Of a stretch of DNA of 15,447 nt, positions 7,381 through 13,726 are shown piece after piece. Numbering within the stretch: the stretch's first letter is position 1; each line of letters opens with the position of its first letter. The notes beneath the pieces are model-generated. The model was not told the DNA's origin, ran no database searches, and worked only from the letters and a program-made list of their open reading frames with translations. The DNA is taken from assembly GCA_005800465.1 (NCBI GenBank), contig SYFI01000026.1, forward strand, positions 1 to 15,447, given 5' to 3'. The DNA comes from Actinomycetota bacterium. Its GTDB lineage: Bacteria > Actinomycetota > Thermoleophilia > Miltoncostaeales > Miltoncostaeaceae. The translations under genes and the position numbers were made by a program.

Positions 7381-7416
7381 GGGGATGGATAGCCAAATTG
7401 CGTCAAGTGCATCCCC
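7381..7416 (+). repeat. Inverted repeat around the short leader ORF
   Basis: GGGGATG (7381-7387) and CATCCCC (7410-7416) are perfect 7-base inverted arms around a 22-base loop. The left arm contains the ATG of the 11-codon ORF and the right arm ends four bases before its stop, so ribosome movement over the ORF would open the hairpin. There is no T-tract, so it is not a classical terminator. Confidence 0.45.
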
Positions 7417-7420
7417 ATAG
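7385..7420 (+). CDS. Possible 11-codon leader ORF
   Basis: ATG 7385 to TAG 7420 encodes MDSQIASSASP. AAGGAGG at 7372-7378, 6 bases before the ATG, is as strong a ribosome binding site as any in the window. It lies between the propeller gene and the secreted-protein gene and inside an inverted repeat. It could be a regulatory leader peptide, or the ribosome binding site could be accidental. Eleven codons give no statistical support for coding. Confidence 0.3.
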   Translation: MDSQIASSASP

Positions 7421-7445
7421 TCCGTGACGAGGAGGTGGCCCAGTA

Positions 7446-7961
7446 ATGAAGATCAACTCTCGTTTCCATCGTCCCAGTGCCGCGATGGTGGTGGCATCCA
7501 CCGCGCTCGCCGTGGCACTCGCCGGTGGTGGTGCGTACGCCGCAACGCAGATCAGTGGTAATGACCTGGTCAACAAGTCGGTCAAGAATGTGAAGATCGC
7601 AAACAACGCGATCAACAACCGCACTCTTGCAAGCAACAGCGTGTTGAAGACCACGCTTGCACCGGGTGCCATCACCACGTACTTGCGCTACCAGCAGGTG
7701 ACCGTGCCCATCGGCACCAGCGGATCGGCATTTCCCAAGTGCGATAGCGGTGACGACGTGACCGGCGGTGGGTTTGGCGGCGTGCCGGATGCCACCTACA
7801 CGGGCTACAACGCCACGGTGCTCTACAGCCGTCCGGCGCTGGCCAATGGACAGGCCCCCACCATCTCGAATCAGGTACCGGTTGGGTGGAACGCCTCGCT
7901 TGAGAACAGCTCCACAAACTCAGCGAACTTCATTGTGTACGTGGTCTGCCTCGACGCCTAG
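7446..7961 (+). CDS. Secreted Asn/Ser/Lys-rich protein
   Basis: A 171-aa exported protein. A basic N-terminus (MKINSRFHR) is followed by a hydrophobic stretch and an AYA-like cleavage site around residues 30-33, giving a standard Sec signal peptide. The mature part begins with a degenerate hydrophilic repeat region (ISGNDLVNKSVKNVKIANNA, then INNRTLASNSVLKTTLAPGA). Such regions are common in secreted proteins of Thermoleophilia. The rest is a Gly/Thr/Asn-rich beta-type domain with two cysteines (FPKCDSG and VVCLDA) that may form a disulfide. GAGGAGGTG at 7430-7438 lies 7 bases before the ATG, a strong ribosome binding site. It is the last gene before the terminator at 7989-8014. Function is unknown; a surface or extracellular role is likely. 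Confidence 0.85.
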   Translation: MKINSRFHRPSAAMVVASTALAVALAGGGAYAATQISGNDLVNKSVKNVKIANNAINNRTLASNSVLKTTLAPGAITTYLRYQQVTVPIGTSGSAFPKCDSGDDVTGGGFGGVPDATYTGYNATVLYSRPALANGQAPTISNQVPVGWNASLENSSTNSANFIVYVVCLDA

Positions 7962-7988
7962 TCGTTGCTCTCTCACGTGATGTGACCG

Positions 7989-8014
7989 GGGGCCCCGCCT
8001 GATGGCGGGGCCCC
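7989..8014. terminator. Strong hairpin terminator between convergent genes
   Basis: GGGGCCCCGCC (7989-7999) and GGCGGGGCCCC (8004-8014) form a perfect 11-bp G+C stem with a TGAT loop. On the plus strand TTTT follows at 8020-8023, fitting an intrinsic terminator for the secreted-protein gene. It lies just past the end of the minus-strand bagB-like gene and may also stop transcription from that side. Confidence 0.88.
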
Positions 8015-8022
8015 TCGCGTTT

Positions 8023-9159
8023 TCAGGTGGTCCCGAGGGCCCTTGTGATGTGCGCGATGCCCGCCACCTCGACCGGATCGGACTCAAGCGCCGGCACCGT
8101 CACCACGTGCGGGTGGTGCAATGCGATGGTGAGGGCGTCCACCTCGTGGCGGTCGGCCCGGGCACGAGCCCGGGCGGCATCGAGCACTGTTGTGGCACGC
8201 CGGGCGAGACCGGCGGGATCTGAGGCCCCGGCGCTTCGCAGCAACTCTTCGAGCCCGTCGGGGGCGTCATCGGCTCCGCCCGGTACCGGGTGCACACGGT
8301 TCACTACCAGCGCACCCAGGGGGTAGCGATCGGTGGTGAGGCGGTCCCACAGCGCATGTGCCTCGGCGGATGGCTCGGGCCGTGGCCCGGTGACCACTAC
8401 GAAGCGGGCATCGTCTGACGACAGCAGTTGGTTTACCGCTGCAGCGCGATCGCTGAAGCCTTGGTACATGCCATCGAACGACAGCAGGAACTCTCTGATC
8501 TCGCCGATCAGCTCGGCCCCGGTAAGGCGCTCAAGTACCGACATCACCATTGATCCCCCGGCCTGCAGCGCGCGCCAGCCAGCCCGCCCGGCCCCTCCCC
8601 GGGGGCCCAGCAACAGCCGCAATCCGCGACCCTCCATAAATCGGGTCATGCGCTCGGGTGCGTCAAGGAAGTCCAGGGCGTTGCGCGCCGGCGGAGTGTC
8701 AAGCACCACCACGTCGTAGTCGCCAGAGTCATGAAGCTCGTGCAGGCGCTCCACTGCCATAAATTCCTGCGCTCCGGCCGCGGTACTCGACAGGTGCCGG
8801 TAGATGCGATTGGCGAGGATCCGCTCGCGAGCGGCCTCGTTGGGCGCCTCGCGGGCGACCAGCCGGTCGAAGGTGGCGCGCGGGTCGAGCTGGAGGGCGT
8901 CCATCGTGCCGAGCATCGCCATGCCAGATGCCTCCACCCGCGCGGCATCCACCCGGTGTGGCATGTCGCCCAGCGCATCAATTCCCAGGGCTGCGGCCAG
9001 ACGCCGGGCAGGGTCAATGGTGACCACCGCAACCCGCGCGCCGCGGGCAGCGAGCCCGAGTGCCAGCGCCGCCGAGACGGTGGTCTTGCCCACCCCACCC
9101 GCCCCTGCAACCACCACGATGCGGCGGCCTTCCACTAATCGGAGGAGGTCGGTGCTCAT
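8023..9159 (-). CDS. ArsA/Get3-like ATPase, BagB type
   Basis: A 378-aa P-loop ATPase of the ArsA/Get3 (SIMIBI) class. The Walker A motif is GAGGVGKTT (19-27), in which the signature lysine of the deviant Walker A is alanine. VVTIDPARRLAAALGI follows as the switch I/A-loop region, and VVVLDTPPARNALDFLDAPE is the switch II DTPP motif. The second half (GGSMVMSVLERLTGAELIGE, then FLLSFDGMYQGF) matches the helical region of the actinobacterial BagB family (Mycobacterium tuberculosis Rv3680), which pairs with BagA (Rv3679) in a Get3-like complex. No arsenic-transport gene (arsB) is nearby, so arsenite extrusion is unlikely. Its ATG overlaps the bagA stop (ATGA), indicating coupled translation for a heteromeric complex. 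Codon 8 is a rare TTA. Confidence 0.88.
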   Translation of the reverse strand: MSTDLLRLVEGRRIVVVAGAGGVGKTTVSAALALGLAARGARVAVVTIDPARRLAAALGIDALGDMPHRVDAARVEASGMAMLGTMDALQLDPRATFDRLVAREAPNEAARERILANRIYRHLSSTAAGAQEFMAVERLHELHDSGDYDVVVLDTPPARNALDFLDAPERMTRFMEGRGLRLLLGPRGGAGRAGWRALQAGGSMVMSVLERLTGAELIGEIREFLLSFDGMYQGFSDRAAAVNQLLSSDDARFVVVTGPRPEPSAEAHALWDRLTTDRYPLGALVVNRVHPVPGGADDAPDGLEELLRSAGASDPAGLARRATTVLDAARARARADRHEVDALTIALHHPHVVTVPALESDPVEVAGIAHITRALGTT

Positions 9160-10115
9160 GCGCCACCCCCGATGGCCGGATCGGTCATAAGTGCGGCGGC
9201 CAGCCGCTCGAGGCCACCCGAACCCGGCCGTAGGTCGGGCACATCGGGCAGCGATACCACGGGAAGGTTGGTACCAATGGCCAGCGCGGCAATCTCGGCC
9301 TGATCGTGGCGAGCGGCGATCAGATCGGCCAGCCCGGCGGCGGCGGCTGCGCGCGCGGCGGCCCCGCCCGTGCTTGCCGCAACCGCGACGAGCAGCGCCT
9401 CATCGGCATCCATAAATACCGATGCCCGGACGGCGTTCATGACGGCCACGGCCACCGGCAGATCGCGTTCGCAGAGCGCCGCAACGGACTCCACGGCCTC
9501 GCTCACCGCCAAGTCCTCCGGAATGGCCACCACCAGCACTCCCGTGGCGGCAGGGTGGTGGATGACCTGCTCGATCTTCTCGGCCTGATCCCGGATTGGC
9601 CCGGACCCGGCGAGTTCGCGAATACGCCCGGCCACCTCGAGCAGTGCGATGCCATGACCCGTGGCCGGAGCATCAACCACGATGCGATCCCACACCGGCG
9701 CATCACCCTTTACGGCGGTGGCCAGATCCCAGATCTTGCCCACCGTGACCAATTCCGACAGGCCCGGTGCCGCCTGGGCCACCTGATGGAAGGCCCGGCT
9801 GCGCACCATCAACTCCACGAGCGGGCGCATGGGCAGTTGCCGGGCCAGATACTCCTCGGTGGCCTTCTCGGAATCGATGGACAGCGTCGCGAGGCCGGGC
9901 CGTACCTCCTGCGGCACGCCGCCGACCGCCGGCAGGGTGCCAAACAGCACTTCGGTGCGCCGCTCCGATGCCACCTCAATGAGCAGTGTGCGCTTGCCGG
10001 CATCGGCAAGTCCCAGCGCCAGTGCGCTGGCGACTGTGGTCTTTCCCGCGCCGCCCTTGCCCAAAACGAACACGAGGCGGCGGTCGAGAATCGGCGGACC
10101 GGTCATCTCGCTCAC
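9156..10115 (-). CDS. ArsA/Get3-like ATPase, BagA type
   Basis: A 319-aa partner of the neighbouring ATPase. Walker A is GKGGAGKTT (19-27) with the signature lysine K20 retained. Switch I-like LLIEVASERRTEVLFGTLP and the RIVVDAPATGHGIALLEVAG motif fit the BagA (Rv3679) family, in which DAPATGHG replaces DTPP. VIHHPAATGVLVVAIPEDLA follows, with conserved EDLAVSEA. Length agrees with BagA proteins. It starts at GTG 10115, one base after the phzF-like stop; an ATG at 10106 is the alternative. The order phzF-bagA-bagB with 1-base spacing and a 4-base overlap indicates one transcript. In Mycobacterium the pair has been described as Get3-like and linked to carbon-source phenotypes; the client here is unknown. 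Confidence 0.88.
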   Translation of the reverse strand: MSEMTGPPILDRRLVFVLGKGGAGKTTVASALALGLADAGKRTLLIEVASERRTEVLFGTLPAVGGVPQEVRPGLATLSIDSEKATEEYLARQLPMRPLVELMVRSRAFHQVAQAAPGLSELVTVGKIWDLATAVKGDAPVWDRIVVDAPATGHGIALLEVAGRIRELAGSGPIRDQAEKIEQVIHHPAATGVLVVAIPEDLAVSEAVESVAALCERDLPVAVAVMNAVRASVFMDADEALLVAVAASTGGAAARAAAAAGLADLIAARHDQAEIAALAIGTNLPVVSLPDVPDLRPGSGGLERLAAALMTDPAIGGGA

Positions 10116-10116
10116 C

Positions 10117-10989
10117 CTACCCCGCGACGGCGGTCCTCCCGATCACGCCGGACATGATGGGGACCACCGTCCCGCCCACCTCGAGGGCCACCGGCATATC
10201 GTCGGTGATCGTGACGATCACGCGCACCTCCCCAGGACGCCCCATCGAGTGCCCCTGCCGCACCTCCAGATGCAGCAGGCCGCTTTCGCCGTGGCCGGCA
10301 TATGCGAGCGCGGCCCCCAATGCCCCAGCCGCGCTTCCGGTGACCGGGTCCTCGGCGATGCCGATGGGGACAGCGAAGTGGCGTAGCTCGGCGGTGATGC
10401 GCCCCGGGGACGAATCGACCACTCGGTACGCGCTGACGCCAGCCCAGCCATCACGGATACCGAGCGCCATCAGGGCATCGTGGTCGGGACGGAGCGCGCG
10501 CGGGTCGTCCACAGCCAGCATGACCTGCGCCAGGCCCGCGTGCCAGACGGGTGTCGTGCCCCTGCCCGTCGTGCCCAGTGCCGCTGCGATCTCGCTTGCA
10601 TCAACGTCGGCGATGTGTCGCGGTGCGGGAGGCACCACGAAGGCATCGCTCCCGCGTATGGCGACCGCCACGTGGCCACCGGGGGCACGCAGGACCGCGC
10701 GGTCGGCGATCCATGCCTGATGGTGCAGCACCCATGCCGCTCCCACCAGCGGGTGTCCCGCCATGGGGATCTCCACGGTGGGAGTGAAGATGCGTAACGC
10801 GGGCTCTGGGCTGCGCTCTGCAAACACGGTCTCGGGAAGCCCCAGTTCCGCCGGCATTGCCTGCATATGTGCGTCATCCCACGGCGCCTCGCACAGAATG
10901 ACGGCGAGGGGGTTGCCTGTGAGCGGTCCCGTAGCGAAGACGTCAACCCAGTGGATCTCGGCCGACGGGGTGTGGGTGGATGGGTGCAT
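10117..10989 (-). CDS. PhzF family isomerase/epimerase
   Basis: A 290-aa protein of the PhzF/YddE family, with the diaminopimelate-epimerase fold. Family motifs are visible: VDVFATGPLTGNPLAVILCE (15-34), LPETVFAER with the catalytic Glu at residue 53, LRIFTPTVEIPMAGHPLVGA (65-84) and EDPVTGSAAGALGAAL near residue 220. Characterised members isomerise a phenazine precursor, but most act on unknown small acids, and no phenazine genes are seen. ATG 10989 is chosen because GGGAG lies nine bases upstream; an extension to 11031 has no ribosome binding site. It leads the bagA-bagB operon, an association that may reflect co-expression rather than function. Codon 65 is a rare TTA. Confidence 0.88.
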   Translation of the reverse strand: MHPSTHTPSAEIHWVDVFATGPLTGNPLAVILCEAPWDDAHMQAMPAELGLPETVFAERSPEPALRIFTPTVEIPMAGHPLVGAAWVLHHQAWIADRAVLRAPGGHVAVAIRGSDAFVVPPAPRHIADVDASEIAAALGTTGRGTTPVWHAGLAQVMLAVDDPRALRPDHDALMALGIRDGWAGVSAYRVVDSSPGRITAELRHFAVPIGIAEDPVTGSAAGALGAALAYAGHGESGLLHLEVRQGHSMGRPGEVRVIVTITDDMPVALEVGGTVVPIMSGVIGRTAVAG

Positions 10990-11065
10990 GGCGGTAGTCT
11001 CCCGATCCGTGATCTCTTCTGCCACCACCATTGCATGCGCCGCCCTGGCGCAGGAGGCCTAGGGC

Positions 11066-11416
11066 GTGGGCTGGGTCGTCGGTGGTTCGGCCATCGCGAT
11101 GGGTGCACTTATTTTGGCGGGGCTGGCTTTTGCGGTGGTGCGCGGGCTCATTCTGCGCCGCCGGGTGAAGTCGGCATCACGGCAGATCACCCCAGTGGCC
11201 GAGAGCATCCGCGCCGGCATGCGCGATATCGACGCCGGTGTGGCCCGTGCTCAGGCCGGTGCCGACGAACTGTCACGTGAGATTGAGGAACTCCGGGTGT
11301 CGGTGGCCGAGCTCCGGGTGATCGGCCATCACGCATCCGTCGCATTTGCCGATCTCCGGGGCCCCCTTGGGTGGCTTGCGGGCATTCGCGCACTCGCCAA
11401 GTTCCGCGGGCGATGA
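11066..11416 (+). CDS. Single-pass membrane coiled-coil protein
   Basis: A 116-aa protein. One N-terminal hydrophobic helix (about 4-29, AIAMGALILAGLAFAVVRGL) is followed by a basic stop-transfer RRR. A long amphipathic helix runs from residue 35 to 90 (ITPVAESIRAGMRDIDAGVA, then ELSREIEELRVSVAELRV), predicted to be a coiled coil. This resembles DUF948-type small membrane proteins, but the match is not firm. GTG 11066 has CAGGAGG (11051-11057) 8 bases upstream. Its stop overlaps the ATG of the Ppx/GppA gene, so the two are coupled. It could recruit partners to the membrane; function unknown. Confidence 0.78.
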   Translation: MGWVVGGSAIAMGALILAGLAFAVVRGLILRRRVKSASRQITPVAESIRAGMRDIDAGVARAQAGADELSREIEELRVSVAELRVIGHHASVAFADLRGPLGWLAGIRALAKFRGR

Positions 11417-12312
11417 CCGTGCGGGCCGCCGTCCTGGACGTCGGCTCCAATTCGGTCCGTTTGCTGCTGCTTGAGCGGCTGACCGCCGACGGCGCGGTGG
11501 GGGAGCGCTTGGGCACGGTGACCGGCCTGCGCCGTGGGGCCCTCCCCGATGGATCGGTGTGTGCTGACGCGCTCGCGCGCCTCGATGCCTGTCTTGCCGA
11601 CTACGCCGAGCGCATCGTTGTGGCGGGATCCCCGCCCGTCGTGGCAGTCGGTACCGCCGCGGTGCGCGAGGCCCCGAACCGGGGCGCCATTGAGGATGTG
11701 GTCCGGAGGCATATGGGGAGCGCGCTTACCATCGTGACCGGCGAGCAGGAGGCCACGCTTGCCTTTGCGGGCGCCCGTATGGCGTTGCCGCCGGATGCCG
11801 GTCGCTGCCGCGTGATCGATATCGGCGGTGCCAGTACCGAGGTGGTGGAAGGGGATGCCAGTGGCCCACGGAGTCTGGTGAGCCTGCCGTTGGGTGTGGT
11901 GCGCGATCTCGACAAGTCGATTGACGAGGCGCACGACACGGCTCTGCGACTGGTGGCGGCGGCCACCAGCGGGTTCGCATCCGAAGGGCCCGTTGTTGGA
12001 CTGGCTGGAACCGTGACTCAGGCCGCTGCCCTGTGCGCTGGGTTCTACGATCCCGAGCGGATTCACCGGATGCGCCTCTCGCGCAGCGATATCGAAGTGG
12101 CACTCGACACTGCATCTGCGCTCGATCTGCCCGCCCGCAGACGGATGCCCGGGATGCATCCTGACCGGGCCGACGTCATCGTCAATGGCATGGCGATCCT
12201 TCTGGGAGCCATGTCGGCCCTCGACGTGGCTGAGATAGTCGTGTCGGAGCGCGACCTGCTGGATGGCATCGCGGGAGATCCTCGCCTCGTTCCCGTGGCG
12301 CGCACGGCATAG
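11413..12312 (+). CDS. Ppx/GppA family phosphatase (exopolyphosphatase-like)
   Basis: A 299-aa single-module Ppx/GppA protein of the actin-like ATPase superfamily, which releases phosphate from polyphosphate or from pppGpp. Phosphate-1 motif AVLDVGSNSVRLLLLE spans residues 6-21, with D9. A GTAAVREAPNRG segment and GEQEATLAF follow. Phosphate-2 motif VIDIGGASTEVV lies at about 134-145 with D136. GLAGTVTQAAAL and the DVIVNGMAILLGAM region complete the fold. At about 300 aa it matches the short actinobacterial Ppx type lacking the C-terminal HD-like domain. The ATG overlaps the upstream stop (ATGA). Substrate preference cannot be decided from sequence. Confidence 0.92.
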   Translation: MTVRAAVLDVGSNSVRLLLLERLTADGAVGERLGTVTGLRRGALPDGSVCADALARLDACLADYAERIVVAGSPPVVAVGTAAVREAPNRGAIEDVVRRHMGSALTIVTGEQEATLAFAGARMALPPDAGRCRVIDIGGASTEVVEGDASGPRSLVSLPLGVVRDLDKSIDEAHDTALRLVAAATSGFASEGPVVGLAGTVTQAAALCAGFYDPERIHRMRLSRSDIEVALDTASALDLPARRRMPGMHPDRADVIVNGMAILLGAMSALDVAEIVVSERDLLDGIAGDPRLVPVARTA

Positions 12313-12322
12313 ACTTACGACC
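12310..12322 (+). promoter_or_regulatory. Possible leaderless promoter of the 85-aa gene
   Basis: TAGACT at 12310-12315 matches four of six positions of the -10 consensus and lies exactly 7 bases before ATG 12323, the spacing expected if transcription starts at the A of the start codon. No Shine-Dalgarno precedes the ATG. No good -35 is visible. Leaderless transcripts are common in actinobacteria, but this remains tentative. Confidence 0.25.
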
Positions 12323-12580
12323 ATGAGTACCGAGGCCCGGGATGTGAAAGGTGTGACGGTCACTTCCGCTGGTGGACCCGGCGGCCGCGTGGCCAGTGCG
12401 GGGGACCCGCGCGACACCCAGCGCATGATGTTCTCGAAGGGCGAGAACACCCGGCACATCAGGTTTCAACAGGTGCTCGACAAGTGGCCATTACTCCCGG
12501 AGGACTGGGCGCGGATGGTCGAGGACACCCGCGTGTCGGCAGTGGATCGCACGCCTGGCGCCGCTACGTTCGGGCGCTAG
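12323..12580 (+). CDS. Small 85-aa hypothetical protein
   Basis: The product has a Gly/Arg-rich, probably disordered N-terminal half (VTSAGGPGGRVASAGDPRDT). A more conserved-looking C-terminal half follows, QRMMFSKGENTRHIRFQQVL then DKWPLLPEDWARMVEDTRVS, rich in Trp and charged residues and probably helical. No signal peptide or membrane helix is present. I do not recognise the family. Coding is supported by position between Ppx and tRNA-Leu, by length without stop, and by typical third-position G+C. The ATG at 12323 is 10 bases after the ppx stop, with no ribosome binding site. Codon 57 is a rare TTA. Confidence 0.68.
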   Translation: MSTEARDVKGVTVTSAGGPGGRVASAGDPRDTQRMMFSKGENTRHIRFQQVLDKWPLLPEDWARMVEDTRVSAVDRTPGAATFGR

Positions 12581-12596
12581 CCGCCTCGATACTCCG

Positions 12597-12680
12597 GCCG
12601 GAGTGGCGGAACTGGTAGACGCGGGGGACTTAAAATCCCTGGCCCCTCGGGGCGTGCGGGTTCGAGTCCCGCCTCCGGCA
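12597..12680 (+). tRNA. tRNA-Leu, anticodon UAA
   Basis: Class II tRNA of 84 bases. The acceptor stem pairs GCCGGAG (12597-12603) with CTCCGGC (12673-12679), with discriminator A at 12680 and no encoded CCA. The D-loop has TGGTAGAC. The anticodon loop CTTAAAA (12629-12635) gives anticodon TAA at 12631-12633. A long variable arm (GCCCC-TCG-GGGC) marks Leu. The T arm GCGGG-TTCGAGT-CCCGC occupies 12656-12672. It reads UUA and by wobble UUG, as bldA does in Streptomyces. Confidence 0.97.
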
Positions 12681-12786
12681 TTCAGCGCGTTGTGGACGAA
12701 GCATTCATCCGGCAGTCAGGTGGACGATCGCGCTCCCGTGTAGCGTTGGCGCGGCAAACCCCTCCTTCACGATCAGGAGTCAAGAA

Positions 12787-13143
12787 ATGGCCTCATGTCG
12801 TCTTCGTACTGCAGTTGCCGCCGGCGTTGCAGCAACCGCGCTCATCGGGTCGGCTGGCGCGCTCGGCGCCGGTGCACAGACTGTCTCGTGCAAGGGTGGC
12901 GCCAGCCAGTGCACGGCCAAGGTGTCTCTGGCCGGCGGGGCCAGCAACAAGGCAATCACCGTCAAGCTCACCGATACCAATCTGCACCTGGCCTCGAAGT
13001 CTGCTCCCAAGGCGGATGCAGGCGCGTACAGCATGAGCAAGGGCAAGCACACGATGGGTGGCTCGCTCTACACGTTCACCCTCAACGCCGTGAGCTCGAT
13101 TCCCAAGGGCACGATGTTGACGCTCGTCTTCAAGGCGAAGTAG
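12787..13143 (+). CDS. Small secreted CX6C protein (paralogue of next gene)
   Basis: A 118-aa exported protein. Residues 1-30 form a signal peptide with an AGA-like cleavage site. The mature domain of about 88 residues starts QTVSCKGGASQC, with cysteines C35 and C42 in a CX6C pattern likely to form a disulfide. It continues with alternating beta-strand segments (KVSLAGGASNKAITVKLTDT) and ends GGSLYTFTLNAVSSIPKGTM and LTLVFKAK. The same domain is encoded by the next gene. AGGAG at 12775-12779 lies 7 bases before the ATG. Only 37 bases separate the two genes, so they are probably co-transcribed. No family name is recognised. Confidence 0.85.
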   Translation: MASCRLRTAVAAGVAATALIGSAGALGAGAQTVSCKGGASQCTAKVSLAGGASNKAITVKLTDTNLHLASKSAPKADAGAYSMSKGKHTMGGSLYTFTLNAVSSIPKGTMLTLVFKAK

Positions 13144-13180
13144 CCTTACTCCCAACCGGTTCATAATCTGGAGATCCATT

Positions 13181-13657
13181 ATGACGGCACGCCATCTTCT
13201 TATTCTTGCCGCGGCTGGTGCTGCGGCCACCACCCTCGTATTCACTGGCTGCGGCGGGTCATCAGACCCCGCGGCAGCCACGGCTGACACGGCCGCCGCT
13301 GCATCAACTGTTGCCGCTGACACCACTGCCACGACGGACACCACTGCCACGACGGACACCACATCTACCACCAGCGGCACCGCGAAGCAGGTGGACTGCG
13401 TGGGCGCCGAGGAGGCATGCTCGGCGAAGATCCCGATCGGCGGTGGCGTGAGCAACCAGGCGTACGAGGTGGCCCTCACGGGCACGAACCTCGCGGAGCC
13501 CACCATCACGCCGGACACGGCCACTGACAAGGGCGCCTACGACCTGAGCGGCGCGAAGTTCACCACCGGCGGATCGATCTACTCGTTCACGCTCAACTCG
13601 GTGCAGTCGCTTCCCGAGGGCGCATACATCACGCTCGACTTCGCCACCAAGAAGTAG
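13181..13657 (+). CDS. Thr/Ala-rich lipoprotein with the same CX6C domain
   Basis: A 158-aa predicted lipoprotein. The hydrophobic N-terminus ends in a lipobox-like VFTGC with the lipidated Cys at residue 24 (Phe at -3 is less usual). A Ser/Thr/Ala/Asp-rich linker follows (about 25-68) containing repeated DTTATT units, as expected for a flexible cell-surface spacer. From residue 72 the domain DCVGAEEAC (C73, C80) runs to GGSIYSFTLNSVQSLPEGAY and LDFATKK, co-linear with the preceding secreted protein. GGAG lies about 8 bases before the ATG. Role unknown; a membrane-anchored partner of the soluble form is possible. The gene ends shortly before the hairpin at 13677-13715. Confidence 0.87.
   Translation: MTARHLLILAAAGAAATTLVFTGCGGSSDPAAATADTAAAASTVAADTTATTDTTATTDTTSTTSGTAKQVDCVGAEEACSAKIPIGGGVSNQAYEVALTGTNLAEPTITPDTATDKGAYDLSGAKFTTGGSIYSFTLNSVQSLPEGAYITLDFATKK
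13319..13372 (+). repeat. 18-base tandem repeat coding for DTTATT
   Basis: Two perfect 18-base copies (13319-13336 and 13337-13354) are followed by a degenerate third (13355-13372). They are in frame with the lipoprotein gene and encode the linker units DTTATT, DTTATT and DTTSTT. Such repeats can vary in copy number by slippage without shifting the frame. Confidence 0.9.
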
Positions 13658-13676
13658 GGGCGAGGAGCGAAATGAC

Positions 13677-13715
13677 TCTCCCACCTGCCGTCCACTGTGG
13701 ACGGCAGGTGGGAGA
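13677..13715. terminator. Long perfect hairpin between convergent genes
   Basis: Bases 13677-13694 pair perfectly with 13698-13715 around a CTG loop, an 18-bp stem (TCTCCCACCTGCCGTCCA on the left arm). It lies between the lipoprotein gene (plus) and the HU gene (minus), 20 bases past the former's stop and 11 from the latter's. It probably serves both as a terminator, although neither side has a strong T-tract. Confidence 0.8.
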
Positions 13716-13726
13716 AGGTCACATCA

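Noticed and set aside
8023..10115. Arsenite-efflux operon
   Set aside because: The two ATPases look like ArsA, but no arsB, arsR, arsD or cysteine metal-binding motif is present, and the BagA/BagB type fits better.
10117..10989. Phenazine biosynthesis
   Set aside because: Only a PhzF-family gene is present; the family is broad and no other phz gene is visible.
11009..11062. 17-codon ORF before the membrane coiled-coil gene
   Set aside because: It has no ribosome binding site and no other support.
13319..13372. CRISPR-like repeat
   Set aside because: The repeats are directly adjacent, without spacers, only 18 bases long, and in frame within a gene.
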